From Bacteroidaceae bacterium (GTDB lineage: Bacteria; Bacteroidota; Bacteroidia; Bacteroidales; Bacteroidaceae): a stretch of DNA of 64,000 nt. Below, in pieces: positions 45,782-54,470 of the stretch. The position numbers and the translations under genes are program-made. The stretch is from NCBI GenBank assembly GCA_902362375.1, contig CABIVS010000003.1:35240-99239 (forward strand). Reading direction: 5' to 3'. The notes below the pieces were generated by a model. The model did not search any database, had not been told where the DNA came from, and saw only the letters and a program-made list of their open reading frames with translations. Position 1 is the first letter of the stretch. Each line of letters starts with the position of its first letter.

Positions 45782-48628
45782 TTAGAAAGTGACGTCCATT
45801 TTCAGCACGAAAGTACGTGGGGCGGCAACTGCCATTGGGCGGTAGCTGTATTCTTTATTCAACAGGTTGTTCACCATAAACTGGAAAGCTACTTCTTTTG
45901 TGGCTTTTACTCCGAAGCGTACGTCGACAGTAGCATAGTCTGTATTATGTTTTTTCCAGTAAGTAGCCAGTGTTTCTCCTTTTGAATAACCGAAAAGGAT
46001 GCCACGTACATAATCCATCAGGTCTTTCTGCTGTTTCTCGCGTTCGTCCAACATCAGATAGTCAACTGCCAGAATTTTGCTCTTCCATGCTACATTGGCA
46101 CCGACATTGATACGTTTCCACTGGAAATCTACTGTAGCTTTAAAGCTGTGCTTCGGGCGATATTTAAGATACTTACCTGTGTTCGATTTCTCTTTCATCT
46201 GAAGAGGATCGGTATAAAGCCCCTCTACTGCATTACGTTCCTGATAGTCAGCATCGCGTGGCTCCGTGTATACATATCCTAAGTTATAGAACAACTTCGT
46301 ATTCTTATTGAAATTATACACGCCGTTCGTTGAAATTTCTACTCCGTAAATCTGGGCTTTCGATACATTGTGGAACTGGGCTCCGATGCCGAAACCTTTG
46401 CCATCTGTCAGCATCTGAAATGCATCGCCTATGCTATTAATCATTGTGTAATTGGCATTGTTGAACAGTCCGAACTGGAATTCAACCATGTCTTTATACT
46501 GTGTATAGAATCCTGCAACATCCACAAAACCCTGGAAATTGCCGACCTTATATCCTTGCTTAATTCCTAATTCCGCATTAAATCCTTTCTCCGGTTTGAT
46601 GTCCAGATTAGGATAGACGCCAACCCCACCAATATCCTTGCGCAGGTATTTTTCATTGATAGACGGATTACGGTAACCCTGTCCGAAGCTGGCACGGATA
46701 AAACTGTAATCAGCCAGCTGATAATTTAACCCTGCACGGAAGACCGGACGGAACGGAACCTTGGTTCCGAAAATTTTGGTTTCGGCTTCACGGTGATGAT
46801 TATTCACCCGATAATATTCGGCACGTACACCGGCAGACACACTCAAACGATCCCAAAAGCGCTGATCGTACTGAAGGAAAGCAGCTACATTATCACTTTT
46901 GTATACCTCATCCATTACAGCGGAGTCATAGCGGATATGTTCCAGGGTTACTCCGGTAGTGATTTGTGCACCACCTTCCCATTTCTTATTGAACTGGTAG
47001 TCGAGATAGTAATCGAAGTTCTTATCAGTCTGTGTTTTGGGAGTGTTTCGTGACGGATTGATAACATTTGATAACCACGGAATCAGATCACTCGGTAACT
47101 GTCCGTTCGCAAGTCCTCCCAAGTCACTCGGCACTCCGTTGTCCATTACCCAGGAGATCAGATCGCAATAATCGGCAGTCGTCGCATTCGGGAAAATATT
47201 GCCTAATGAGGTGAACACTCCGTTCATGGCATCTTCCAGATTACCGTTGACAAGTCCGGAACCGATACCTACCAATGCAGGATAGAGTGAACTGTAATCG
47301 CCACCGGCTATATTCTGTATCGTTTTGGCATCAGTTCCCATATTTCCCAGAATATCAGTGATGGAAGTTCCTTGGGTAGGGCGTACGATATTGTCGGCGC
47401 TGTAATAGAAACGTCCTTTAATCTTATGTGACGTACCGTTTTCCGGATTCACATAGTTGATGAACGGATCGATATGGAAATTATTCTCTTCACGTCCCAT
47501 GTTGGTGAAAGGAGACGGTTTGTACACTTCCGTTGGTGAACGCCAGATGAAGAAGTCGCCGTATTGATTGGAAAGGAAATCGACATTGAAACCATAGTTC
47601 AACAGTTTCATTCCCATATCGGGCTGATGATAAGTGAGGCTCCCTCCCATACGGAAACGTTTGTTGTATCCCTGTTGGCGGTATCCTTCATCAGTGAAAA
47701 GATTGATTCCTCCGCTGACATCGAAATTACCGATACGGCGGGAATGGGAGAGGTCGAATCCTTCGTAAATCGGATTCCGTATACCGCTAAGAAGACTTCC
47801 GCGCAGGATCGGTTTAACAGAATATTTATCATCTTTCCAGAAACTCTTGTCGCTCCATTGGTATTCGTCGTTTTCCGCATCACCATATACACCGATATAG
47901 GCGCTGAATCGTGTTTTCGGTGTCAGTCCCGGACGTGCGGTACGGATATTGATAATACCATTCAAAGCTGATGAGCCATATAGTACGGAAGATGCTCCTT
48001 TAATCACTTCCACCTGTTCTACGTTCTCTAAAGGAACAGTGTTCCAGTTGATTTCTCCTGTTTTCGGATTCAGTGTGCTCATTCCGTCCACAAGAATTTG
48101 GCTGCGTGCACCTACTCCGTAAGTCCATCCGCTACCTCCGCGCATAGAAGGTTGTTTGTCTACAATGTCTACACCGGGAAGTGTGCGGAGAGTGGAAGAA
48201 ATATCCGTGGGTGCCTGACGGGCAATATCTCCGGATTTAACAACGTCCATGGAGACAGTGACATCACTCAACTTCTGTTCAAAGCGTCCGGCACTGACTA
48301 CGACTTCTTCCAGCAGCTTGGTGCTTTCTTTCATGTAAACGTCTTTGGTGACTACTTCACGCTTGTTGATAACGATGGGCATCAAGACATCATCATAGCC
48401 AACATAGCTGAATACAAGGTCAACTCCACCTTCGGGAAGTTTGATTTCATATTCTCCGTTAATGTTGGATACTACTCCCTGATTACCATGAAGTTTGTAG
48501 GTGACGGTGGCTCCGACCAATGGCTCATTGGTCTTGGCATCATATATATGTCCTTTCAGGGTTTGGGCAAAGATGCTTCCGAAACCGGTAAGGCATAACA
48601 GGATTGTTAGGATATATAATTTCTTCAT
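45782..48628 (-). CDS. TonB-dependent outer-membrane receptor
   Basis: The 948-residue receptor has a signal peptide (to about residue 21), a carboxypeptidase-regulatory-like domain (about 22-105), a plug (about 110-235, with LEEVVVSAGRFEQ and GSSVLYGSSALNGIINI-like VLYGSSALNG), and a 22-strand barrel ending in Phe (TFVLKMDVTF). The barrel has a long insertion, about residues 430-540, rich in Gly/Leu. It is of the siderophore/cobalamin-like kind rather than SusC, since no SusD gene is near. It follows two DUF4925 lipoprotein genes. The substrate is unknown. Confidence 0.9.
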   Translation of the reverse strand: MKKLYILTILLCLTGFGSIFAQTLKGHIYDAKTNEPLVGATVTYKLHGNQGVVSNINGEYEIKLPEGGVDLVFSYVGYDDVLMPIVINKREVVTKDVYMKESTKLLEEVVVSAGRFEQKLSDVTVSMDVVKSGDIARQAPTDISSTLRTLPGVDIVDKQPSMRGGSGWTYGVGARSQILVDGMSTLNPKTGEINWNTVPLENVEQVEVIKGASSVLYGSSALNGIINIRTARPGLTPKTRFSAYIGVYGDAENDEYQWSDKSFWKDDKYSVKPILRGSLLSGIRNPIYEGFDLSHSRRIGNFDVSGGINLFTDEGYRQQGYNKRFRMGGSLTYHQPDMGMKLLNYGFNVDFLSNQYGDFFIWRSPTEVYKPSPFTNMGREENNFHIDPFINYVNPENGTSHKIKGRFYYSADNIVRPTQGTSITDILGNMGTDAKTIQNIAGGDYSSLYPALVGIGSGLVNGNLEDAMNGVFTSLGNIFPNATTADYCDLISWVMDNGVPSDLGGLANGQLPSDLIPWLSNVINPSRNTPKTQTDKNFDYYLDYQFNKKWEGGAQITTGVTLEHIRYDSAVMDEVYKSDNVAAFLQYDQRFWDRLSVSAGVRAEYYRVNNHHREAETKIFGTKVPFRPVFRAGLNYQLADYSFIRASFGQGYRNPSINEKYLRKDIGGVGVYPNLDIKPEKGFNAELGIKQGYKVGNFQGFVDVAGFYTQYKDMVEFQFGLFNNANYTMINSIGDAFQMLTDGKGFGIGAQFHNVSKAQIYGVEISTNGVYNFNKNTKLFYNLGYVYTEPRDADYQERNAVEGLYTDPLQMKEKSNTGKYLKYRPKHSFKATVDFQWKRINVGANVAWKSKILAVDYLMLDEREKQQKDLMDYVRGILFGYSKGETLATYWKKHNTDYATVDVRFGVKATKEVAFQFMVNNLLNKEYSYRPMAVAAPRTFVLKMDVTF

Positions 48629-48639
48629 TGTTTTTTGTT

Positions 48640-49953
48640 TTATTTATTTGGAACAATTTCCAAACCAAATTCTATTTTTTCAGGTGATAGAAAAGCGTCT
48701 GATATACCGTTCAAAAATATAGAGATGATTCCTCCCAGTGATTGCATATCTTCTGGAAGCAGACTGACTATTAGCGGACTAAGATCTGGTAGTAATTTGG
48801 CTATGGGAGTAAAACCTTCTTTGTCTAAGTAAATAAAAGTATGTCCATCTTTTGAAATAACTTGCATCGGGATTCCGGTAGTTAACCAATTGAAAATAGC
48901 TTTGAAAGAAGTGTCATTGACATTGAGCAGGAATCCAAGTGTTTCATTTTTTAGACTTTGATTGAGCGTGGTTAGCAATTCTTTCACTTTCATAGCATCC
49001 ATTTGGGATATAGCTTCAATGATAGCATTGGTTATATTGACATCCATATATTGATTGCCGCTGGATACTGAGGCAATAATATTAGCTAAGTTTAATTTTA
49101 ATATTAACTTACCGTCTTTTTGGAACCAATTAGCAAATCCTTTTGGAGATGGAATATAATTACGGTTAACAATGTTAGGAGTAATCATATCCTGTGTTAA
49201 TGGATTTTCTAGAAATCCAAAAATGATATCCATGTCTACTCCTGTCAATGGTTCATTTGAATAAGAAGCCGTTACATTCCCGTCCGCTCCTAAAGTAATT
49301 TCTTGTAGAACTTGTGGCAAAATATAACTTAATATGTTTTGAATAGCACTACCCCATGTTTGAGTTGTGGCTCCACTTTCTGAAGCTTCTATGTCTGCAT
49401 AAAAATAGCATGATGCATTTAGTACTTGTCCGTCAACATCTTGCCATGTATATTCTTCTCCCCACATGTCTCCAACTACAATCGTTTTGATACCATTAAT
49501 AACTGTGGGTAGTTTATAAGTATTTGCCCATAATTCTGCATTGCCCATTTTGATATTGGATATATTTAATGTTAACTGTCCTTTTATTACGCGTCCTTCG
49601 TATCTAAAAGAGCTTAAAGTCTCATTTCCCATACTATTTCCTGAAAAAGAATATCCTTGCCCATCTCCAGAAAGGGGGATAGACATAATTTTTACTTCTT
49701 TTTCTCCTGGTAAAATATCATATAAGTTAATAATAGCGGTTTCTCCTGTTACAGTGCTAAAGTCTACTGATTTTCCGATCATTGTTTCACCATTATAGGT
49801 AAGAATTAGATTCGGATTGGGGTTTGATAGTTTATTTGAATAATTGGCTGTTACATCTATAGGCTCTGGTCCGTAGTGATCATTATCACAAGAAGTTAAA
49901 AATGCAGACGCTACGGCAAGGCAGCTTATTAATAGGATAGATATTTTTTTCAT
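48640..49953 (-). CDS. DUF4925 lipoprotein, second copy
   Basis: The 437-residue product has a lipoprotein signal ending FLTSC and acidic Asp-Asn-Asp after the Cys, so it is probably exposed on the surface. The body shares its plan with the upstream paralogue: LTYNGETMIGKSVDF near the N-terminus and FANWFQKDGKLILKLNLANI in the middle. It matches DUF4925, found with TonB receptors in Bacteroidetes. Eleven bases separate it from the receptor gene. It may act as the receptor's partner (inference). Confidence 0.82.
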   Translation of the reverse strand: MKKISILLISCLAVASAFLTSCDNDHYGPEPIDVTANYSNKLSNPNPNLILTYNGETMIGKSVDFSTVTGETAIINLYDILPGEKEVKIMSIPLSGDGQGYSFSGNSMGNETLSSFRYEGRVIKGQLTLNISNIKMGNAELWANTYKLPTVINGIKTIVVGDMWGEEYTWQDVDGQVLNASCYFYADIEASESGATTQTWGSAIQNILSYILPQVLQEITLGADGNVTASYSNEPLTGVDMDIIFGFLENPLTQDMITPNIVNRNYIPSPKGFANWFQKDGKLILKLNLANIIASVSSGNQYMDVNITNAIIEAISQMDAMKVKELLTTLNQSLKNETLGFLLNVNDTSFKAIFNWLTTGIPMQVISKDGHTFIYLDKEGFTPIAKLLPDLSPLIVSLLPEDMQSLGGIISIFLNGISDAFLSPEKIEFGLEIVPNK

Positions 49954-49983
49954 TGTTCTTTTATATTAGATAATTAAAATGAA

Positions 49984-51186
49984 TTATTTCTTAGCTGTGA
50001 GGTCAATACCGATTTCCATTTTATCGAAAAGGGCTGCAACTTCAATTAAATTTGTTTCCAGCAAACTACCGATGATGCTGATGAACGGCATGAGAGTTTC
50101 TTTGTTGAAATAGATATAAGTATGTTCTTTTGTTGAGTTGATGCCCATTGGTATTCCGTCTTTCATCCATGTGAGCAGAGTTGCAAAAGTATCATCATCC
50201 AATTGAAGAATATAGGTGATTATTTCATTGTTTAAAATCATATTGATGGCACTTAACGTTAATTTTAAACGTGCCGGGTCAGATTTTAGAAGTGCTTCAC
50301 TGATTCCTGCGATAAGCTGATAGTCAATTTGCTTTCCGTTGTTTTGTGCTATGAGAGACACAATGGCAGGGATATTTAGTTGTACGACAAATGCTTTGTT
50401 GCCTGTTTGATTCCAGTAGGCCAATCCTTTGGGAGATGACTCATAAGTGCGTTTGTTGATCAGACTTTTGAATTCAGCGTCAGTTTTGCCCGAATTGGCA
50501 ACTTCCATAATTTCATTCATGTCTACAGGGCTCGTAGTATAGCTGGCAGTGACAATTCCATTTTTCTCAAATGTAATATCCTTCAATACATAAGGAAAAA
50601 TCACATCTAATATATTAGTTGCCATTTGCTGTATTTGTAAAATCACCGGCTGGAGAGATTCTCCTCCTGCTTTTGTAGTAATATTCACGTAGCTGGCTCC
50701 GCTATTACGGATGATACTTTCTCCATCTGTTGTGTGGGAGTATGCAGGAAATGTATATGTGTTTGCAATGGAGTTGGCATAAGCCATTGTTACGTTCAGT
50801 GATAGCTGCATGTTTTTCGGAGTTATTATTCCTTCATATTTCACCGTAGCTCCTCCCATTGTGATATTGGTCCCGCTGAAAGTATAATATCCTTTCTTTT
50901 CATTCTCATAAAGTTGGATGCGACTGATAGGAGTTTCCTTTTCTCCCGGGATTATATTATTCAGCGTCAGTGTTCCCGTTTCGCTATCTTCTGTCTTGAA
51001 GCTGACAGTTTTTCCAATTAATTTCTCTCCGCTGTAGGTTAGGTCTAGCGTATATGGTTTAATATACGAGCCATATTCCTGACTAATTTCTCCTGGCCAA
51101 AATAGCTTGTCATTGTAAGTTTCTTCGCATGATGTAAAGAAAAATACTGCGCAAGCTACATAAGATAGTTTTCGTAAGTTTCTCAT
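49984..51186 (-). CDS. DUF4925 lipoprotein, first copy
   Basis: The 400-residue product starts at 51186 (MRNLRKLSYVACAVFFFTSC) with a lipobox ending FFTSC, followed by Glu-Glu. It shares LTYSGEKLIGKTVSF and the LAYWNQTGNKAFVVQLNI region with the next gene, so the two arose by duplication and have diverged widely. It leads DUF4925-DUF4925-TonB receptor. The promoter likely lies around 51300 (RC TACTTTTA). Confidence 0.82.
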   Translation of the reverse strand: MRNLRKLSYVACAVFFFTSCEETYNDKLFWPGEISQEYGSYIKPYTLDLTYSGEKLIGKTVSFKTEDSETGTLTLNNIIPGEKETPISRIQLYENEKKGYYTFSGTNITMGGATVKYEGIITPKNMQLSLNVTMAYANSIANTYTFPAYSHTTDGESIIRNSGASYVNITTKAGGESLQPVILQIQQMATNILDVIFPYVLKDITFEKNGIVTASYTTSPVDMNEIMEVANSGKTDAEFKSLINKRTYESSPKGLAYWNQTGNKAFVVQLNIPAIVSLIAQNNGKQIDYQLIAGISEALLKSDPARLKLTLSAINMILNNEIITYILQLDDDTFATLLTWMKDGIPMGINSTKEHTYIYFNKETLMPFISIIGSLLETNLIEVAALFDKMEIGIDLTAKK

Positions 51187-51276
51187 TTTGCTTTTTGTTT
51201 TTATTGCGTATTTAATAAAACTTTGCAAAGTTCGACTAACAATTCTTTATTGTCAAGGTCTGTTTTTTTATTTTAA

Positions 51277-51344
51277 TGTTCTATTTTTAATCGTATGCGG
51301 TAAAAGTACCTAAAATGAAAAAATAAATGTGTTCTATTTTTAAT
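51277..51344. repeat. Direct repeat TGTTCTATTTTTAA flanking the DUF4925 promoter area
   Basis: TGTTCTATTTTTAAT at 51277-51291 and 51330-51344, 53 bases apart (about five helical turns). A third, inverted copy is at 52048-52061. Candidate regulator site. Confidence 0.55.
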
Positions 51345-52047
51345 ATCGATTGTTCTTCTTTTAAGAATGGCTGTAAAAAGAGAATGAAGAGGTCTCTAAA
51401 AAAGCAAATGGTTTTCCTCCTATTTTTCACAGGTGAGAAACCGTTCATTTTTTTTCTTCTCTATTTCTGACTCTTGCGGAAAGTTTAGAATGTAATATTC
51501 ATCTTTACAACTTTCAATAAGTACTTCCGTAAAAAAGTGAAGAGGACTCCGCTGGAATATTACAAGAAATAAATCTATGTTTGCTTAAAATAGGGTTATA
51601 CATAAAAATAGGATGTTTTATACATTTTCTTTGCTTTAATTAGAACCTATATGAGGATAGCAAATAAATAGGAGCTTAAATGTCTTTTTGGATTCTCCCA
51701 AAAGACAGTGATTTGATAGTAAATCCTTGCTGTTTGTATTTGTTTGCTACCAGATTCGAAATAAATCAATATTTTTTTTCTGATGTTATAGCTATTTGTT
51801 ATATTGAAAATTAACGAAGTTAGAAGTGACATAGCTTGGAAACGACTCTTATTTCAATCAACGCCTCCTTCCTCACCGACCAAGGATACCTTGCATTTAA
51901 AGAACGGACGTTTTCATACAATGAAAAACGGTCTGTTTACCCTTTATTTATGCATAATAAGGGGCGCGATATGCATATTCTTGCACTAGATTATGCATTT
52001 TATTTTCTATTTGATTCGATTCATAGCCACTGTTGAATAATAGAATC

Positions 52048-52061
52048 TTAAAAATAGAACA
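52048..52061 (-). repeat. Third (inverted) copy of TGTTCTATTTTTAA
   Basis: Reads TTAAAAATAGAACA on the plus strand, 130 bases ahead of the VTC gene. Confidence 0.5.
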
Positions 52062-52153
52062 GAACAGTTTATTGCTGTAATACAGTCGATTCACCGATAA
52101 GAATCCCCCGTTCATTGATTTTTTTTCCTTTTTCTGCTTCTCTGTCATACATT

Positions 52154-52171
52154 TGTTACAGTATTGTAACA
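52154..52171. promoter_or_regulatory. Palindromic operator candidate ahead of the VTC operon
   Basis: TGTTACAGTATTGTAACA: perfect 7-bp arms around GTAT, ending 19 bases before the ATG at 52191. Its TTTG (52152-52155) could also serve as a -33 element. Confidence 0.5.
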
Positions 52172-52190
52172 CTTGCTACTCTAATCCCTT

Positions 52191-52976
52191 ATGAATATGA
52201 ACGAGGCATGTAATGTAACCACCGCACTTTCCGCTTTCTCCTCCATTTCTTTGGAAGAGATGAGTACCATCCGTTTGATGAACCGTACGGACACGAAGTA
52301 TATCGTTTCGCTCTCTGCCCTGATGGACGTATTACAACGGGCGAGTAATTGTTATCGTGTGCAAGAGGTGCAGGGGGAGCGAAATATAGCTTATCACACT
52401 ACCTATCTCGACACTCCCGATTACGCCATGTATCTGGCTCATCAAAACGGAAGAGTGATCCGTGAGAAGATCCGTGTAAGGACGTATGTCTCTTCCGGTC
52501 TGACTTTTCTGGAAGTGAAGAATAAGAATAACAAGGGGCGGACAGATAAAAAGCGGATTCGGGTGCAAGGAGTAAACTCTTTGCGTCAGGATGGGGGAGA
52601 AGAGTTTCTTCGCAATTATGCTTGGTATGAGTTGTCCGCCTTGAAATTTCTACTGGAAAATCATTTTCATCGTATTACACTGGTGAATAAGGCAATGACA
52701 GAACGTCTGACCATCGATACTGGTGTGCATTTCCATCATCTCATAACTGGAACGGAAGCAAGATTGGAAAATCTTGCTATCATAGAACTGAAACGTGACG
52801 GGAGAACTTATTCACCCATCGGTGAAATACTGCGCGAACTGCATGTGCGGCCTTCGGGAATTAGTAAATATTGTGTGGGAACCGTACTCACAGCCGGGAA
52901 CTTAAAATATAATCGGTTTAAGACCAAGTTGAGAATGGCACAGAAGATAGCAAAGAAGCAACTAATGAATATTTAA
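52191..52976 (+). CDS. VTC-domain protein (polyphosphate polymerase-like)
   Basis: The 261-residue product is a stand-alone VTC tunnel-fold domain. It has basic strands typical of the family: TDTKYIVS near the start, YLDTPDYAMYLAHQNG, REKIRVRTY and FLEVKNKNNKGRTDKKRI with the basic tunnel residues, and AIIELKRDG near the end. In yeast the domain makes polyphosphate; in bacterial operons with DUF4956 the product is not proven. No SPX or membrane part is present; the next gene encodes the membrane partner 17 bases later. The ATG at 52197 is an alternative start. Confidence 0.88.
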   Translation: MNMNEACNVTTALSAFSSISLEEMSTIRLMNRTDTKYIVSLSALMDVLQRASNCYRVQEVQGERNIAYHTTYLDTPDYAMYLAHQNGRVIREKIRVRTYVSSGLTFLEVKNKNNKGRTDKKRIRVQGVNSLRQDGGEEFLRNYAWYELSALKFLLENHFHRITLVNKAMTERLTIDTGVHFHHLITGTEARLENLAIIELKRDGRTYSPIGEILRELHVRPSGISKYCVGTVLTAGNLKYNRFKTKLRMAQKIAKKQLMNI

Positions 52977-52993
52977 TATAAAACCTGAATAAT

Positions 52994-53668
52994 ATGTTTG
53001 ATGAACTAAGTGATATTACATTAATAGAAACACCATTGATGGATAGCGCAGGTTTCTTGGAATTGTTGTTGCGATTCTGCTTCAATTTACTGGTGGTATC
53101 CTGCATTATTCATCTGTTTTATTACCCTAAGAGCAAACGGCGTGATTATTACTTCACCTTTACGCTGATAAGTATCAGTATTTTCCTGATGATTTTCTTA
53201 TTGGGAAGTGTCAAACTGAAAATAGGTTTTGCGCTCGGTTTATTTGCCATTTTCGGTATCATCCGTTATCGGACCGAGTCAATGCCCGTGCGTGAGATGA
53301 CTTATCTTTTTGTCATCATTGCTATTTCGGTAATCAATGCCCTTGCCGTGGAAATCAGTTATGCTGAACTGGTATGTACCAACTTGCTTTTCATTGTCAG
53401 TATATGGCTTTGCGAAAGCAATCGCTGGCTGAAACATATCTCCTGTAAACTGATTCAATATGATAGAATAGAACTGATAAAACCCGAAAGGGAATTGGAC
53501 TTATTACGCGATCTCCGCGAACGGACAGGACTTGACATTGTTCGTGTGGAAGTGGGACATATCGATTTTTTACGGGATACAGCCATGCTGAAAATCTATT
53601 ATGAACCGCTGAAAGATGAGATAAATACGATTGATACGTTGACCCGCTTACCTAGAGAAAATGAATAA
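52994..53668 (+). CDS. DUF4956 membrane protein
   Basis: The 224-residue protein has four hydrophobic segments in its first 140 residues (starting LLLRFCFNLLVVSCIIHLFY) and a soluble C-terminal part. The stretch GFALGLFAIFGIIRYRTESMPVREMTYLF is a family mark. DUF4956 genes are regularly next to VTC genes. Its end overlaps the DUF2490 gene by eight bases. It may anchor or export the VTC product. Confidence 0.87.
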   Translation: MFDELSDITLIETPLMDSAGFLELLLRFCFNLLVVSCIIHLFYYPKSKRRDYYFTFTLISISIFLMIFLLGSVKLKIGFALGLFAIFGIIRYRTESMPVREMTYLFVIIAISVINALAVEISYAELVCTNLLFIVSIWLCESNRWLKHISCKLIQYDRIELIKPERELDLLRDLRERTGLDIVRVEVGHIDFLRDTAMLKIYYEPLKDEINTIDTLTRLPRENE

Positions 53669-54452
53669 GAAAATGGAAGATAAGTCAGGCAGAGAAAGTC
53701 GGAAGAGATTCTGGGGGACAGGTAGATACCTGATTGGTTGCTTATTATTGTTGTGTATGGCAGGGAAGAGCCATGCGCAGGGAGATGACTTCGGCGTGTG
53801 GACCAGTGCGGAAGTGAAGAAAAAGATATTCTCCGGTTTCGATGCTTCTCTGGAAGGTGAATTTCGTACAAGAGACGGATTGCAGACGGTGGAACGCTGG
53901 TCGGGTTCGGCAGGTGTTTCCTATAAGATGTTTCGTTGGCTGAAAGCGTCTGCAGGATATACGTTTATTCATTATTATCATCCGATGGAGGTTACTAAAA
54001 AAGGAAACTATATCCCCGAATATTGGCAGCCGAAGCATCGTGTAAACTTGTCATTGACAGGAAAGGTGGACTGGCGCCGCTTCACGTTTTCTCTTCGTGA
54101 ACGGTGGCAATATACTTATCGTCCCAGTCAGTCGGTTCCCAAATTCGATGGTGATGACGGGAGTGTGAAGAATGATGAATATATTAGCGGAAAAGGAAAA
54201 AATGTGCTTCGTTCCCGCCTTCAGGTGGAATATAACATACGTAAATGTGCTTTTACTCCTTATACTTCATGCGAATTTTCACATTCGTTGAATGAGATTG
54301 GTGCTTTTGAAAAGTTGCGATGGACATTGGGGACGGAATGGAAACTAAGTAAGAAACATGCTCTCGATTTTTATTATCTGTATCAAAATAAGGCAGACGA
54401 CGATGAGGCAAACGGGCATGTGATCGGTGCAGGATATTCATTTAAGTTTTAA
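53661..54452 (+). CDS. DUF2490 outer-membrane protein
   Basis: The 263-residue protein has an N-terminal charged stretch, a signal-like segment (YLIGCLLLLCMAGKSHAQ) and a beta-barrel pattern: GDDFGVWTSAEVKKKIFSGFD, many aromatic-alternating strands and a C-terminal YSFKF. It matches DUF2490. The ATG may be at 53661 or 53673. It overlaps the end of the DUF4956 gene and precedes the beta-helix protein by 18 bases. Confidence 0.82.
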   Translation: MNKKMEDKSGRESRKRFWGTGRYLIGCLLLLCMAGKSHAQGDDFGVWTSAEVKKKIFSGFDASLEGEFRTRDGLQTVERWSGSAGVSYKMFRWLKASAGYTFIHYYHPMEVTKKGNYIPEYWQPKHRVNLSLTGKVDWRRFTFSLRERWQYTYRPSQSVPKFDGDDGSVKNDEYISGKGKNVLRSRLQVEYNIRKCAFTPYTSCEFSHSLNEIGAFEKLRWTLGTEWKLSKKHALDFYYLYQNKADDDEANGHVIGAGYSFKF

Positions 54453-54470
54453 TAGATAAAACAAGAAATT

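Larger units (their letters stand above)
51187..52190. other. Thousand-base gene-free region between divergent operons
   Basis: A/T-rich, no credible gene. It holds the promoter areas of the DUF4925 operon (left) and VTC operon (right), three copies of a 14-bp motif, an 18-bp palindrome near 52160 and a terminator-like hairpin (GGTTT...AAACC plus T8, about 51409-51460) that belongs to no visible gene on the plus strand. Confidence 0.6.

Noticed and set aside
51804..52036. Short plus-strand open frames of 61-66 codons in the gene-free region
   Set aside because: A/T-rich, overlapping one another in different frames, without promoter or ribosome-binding support.
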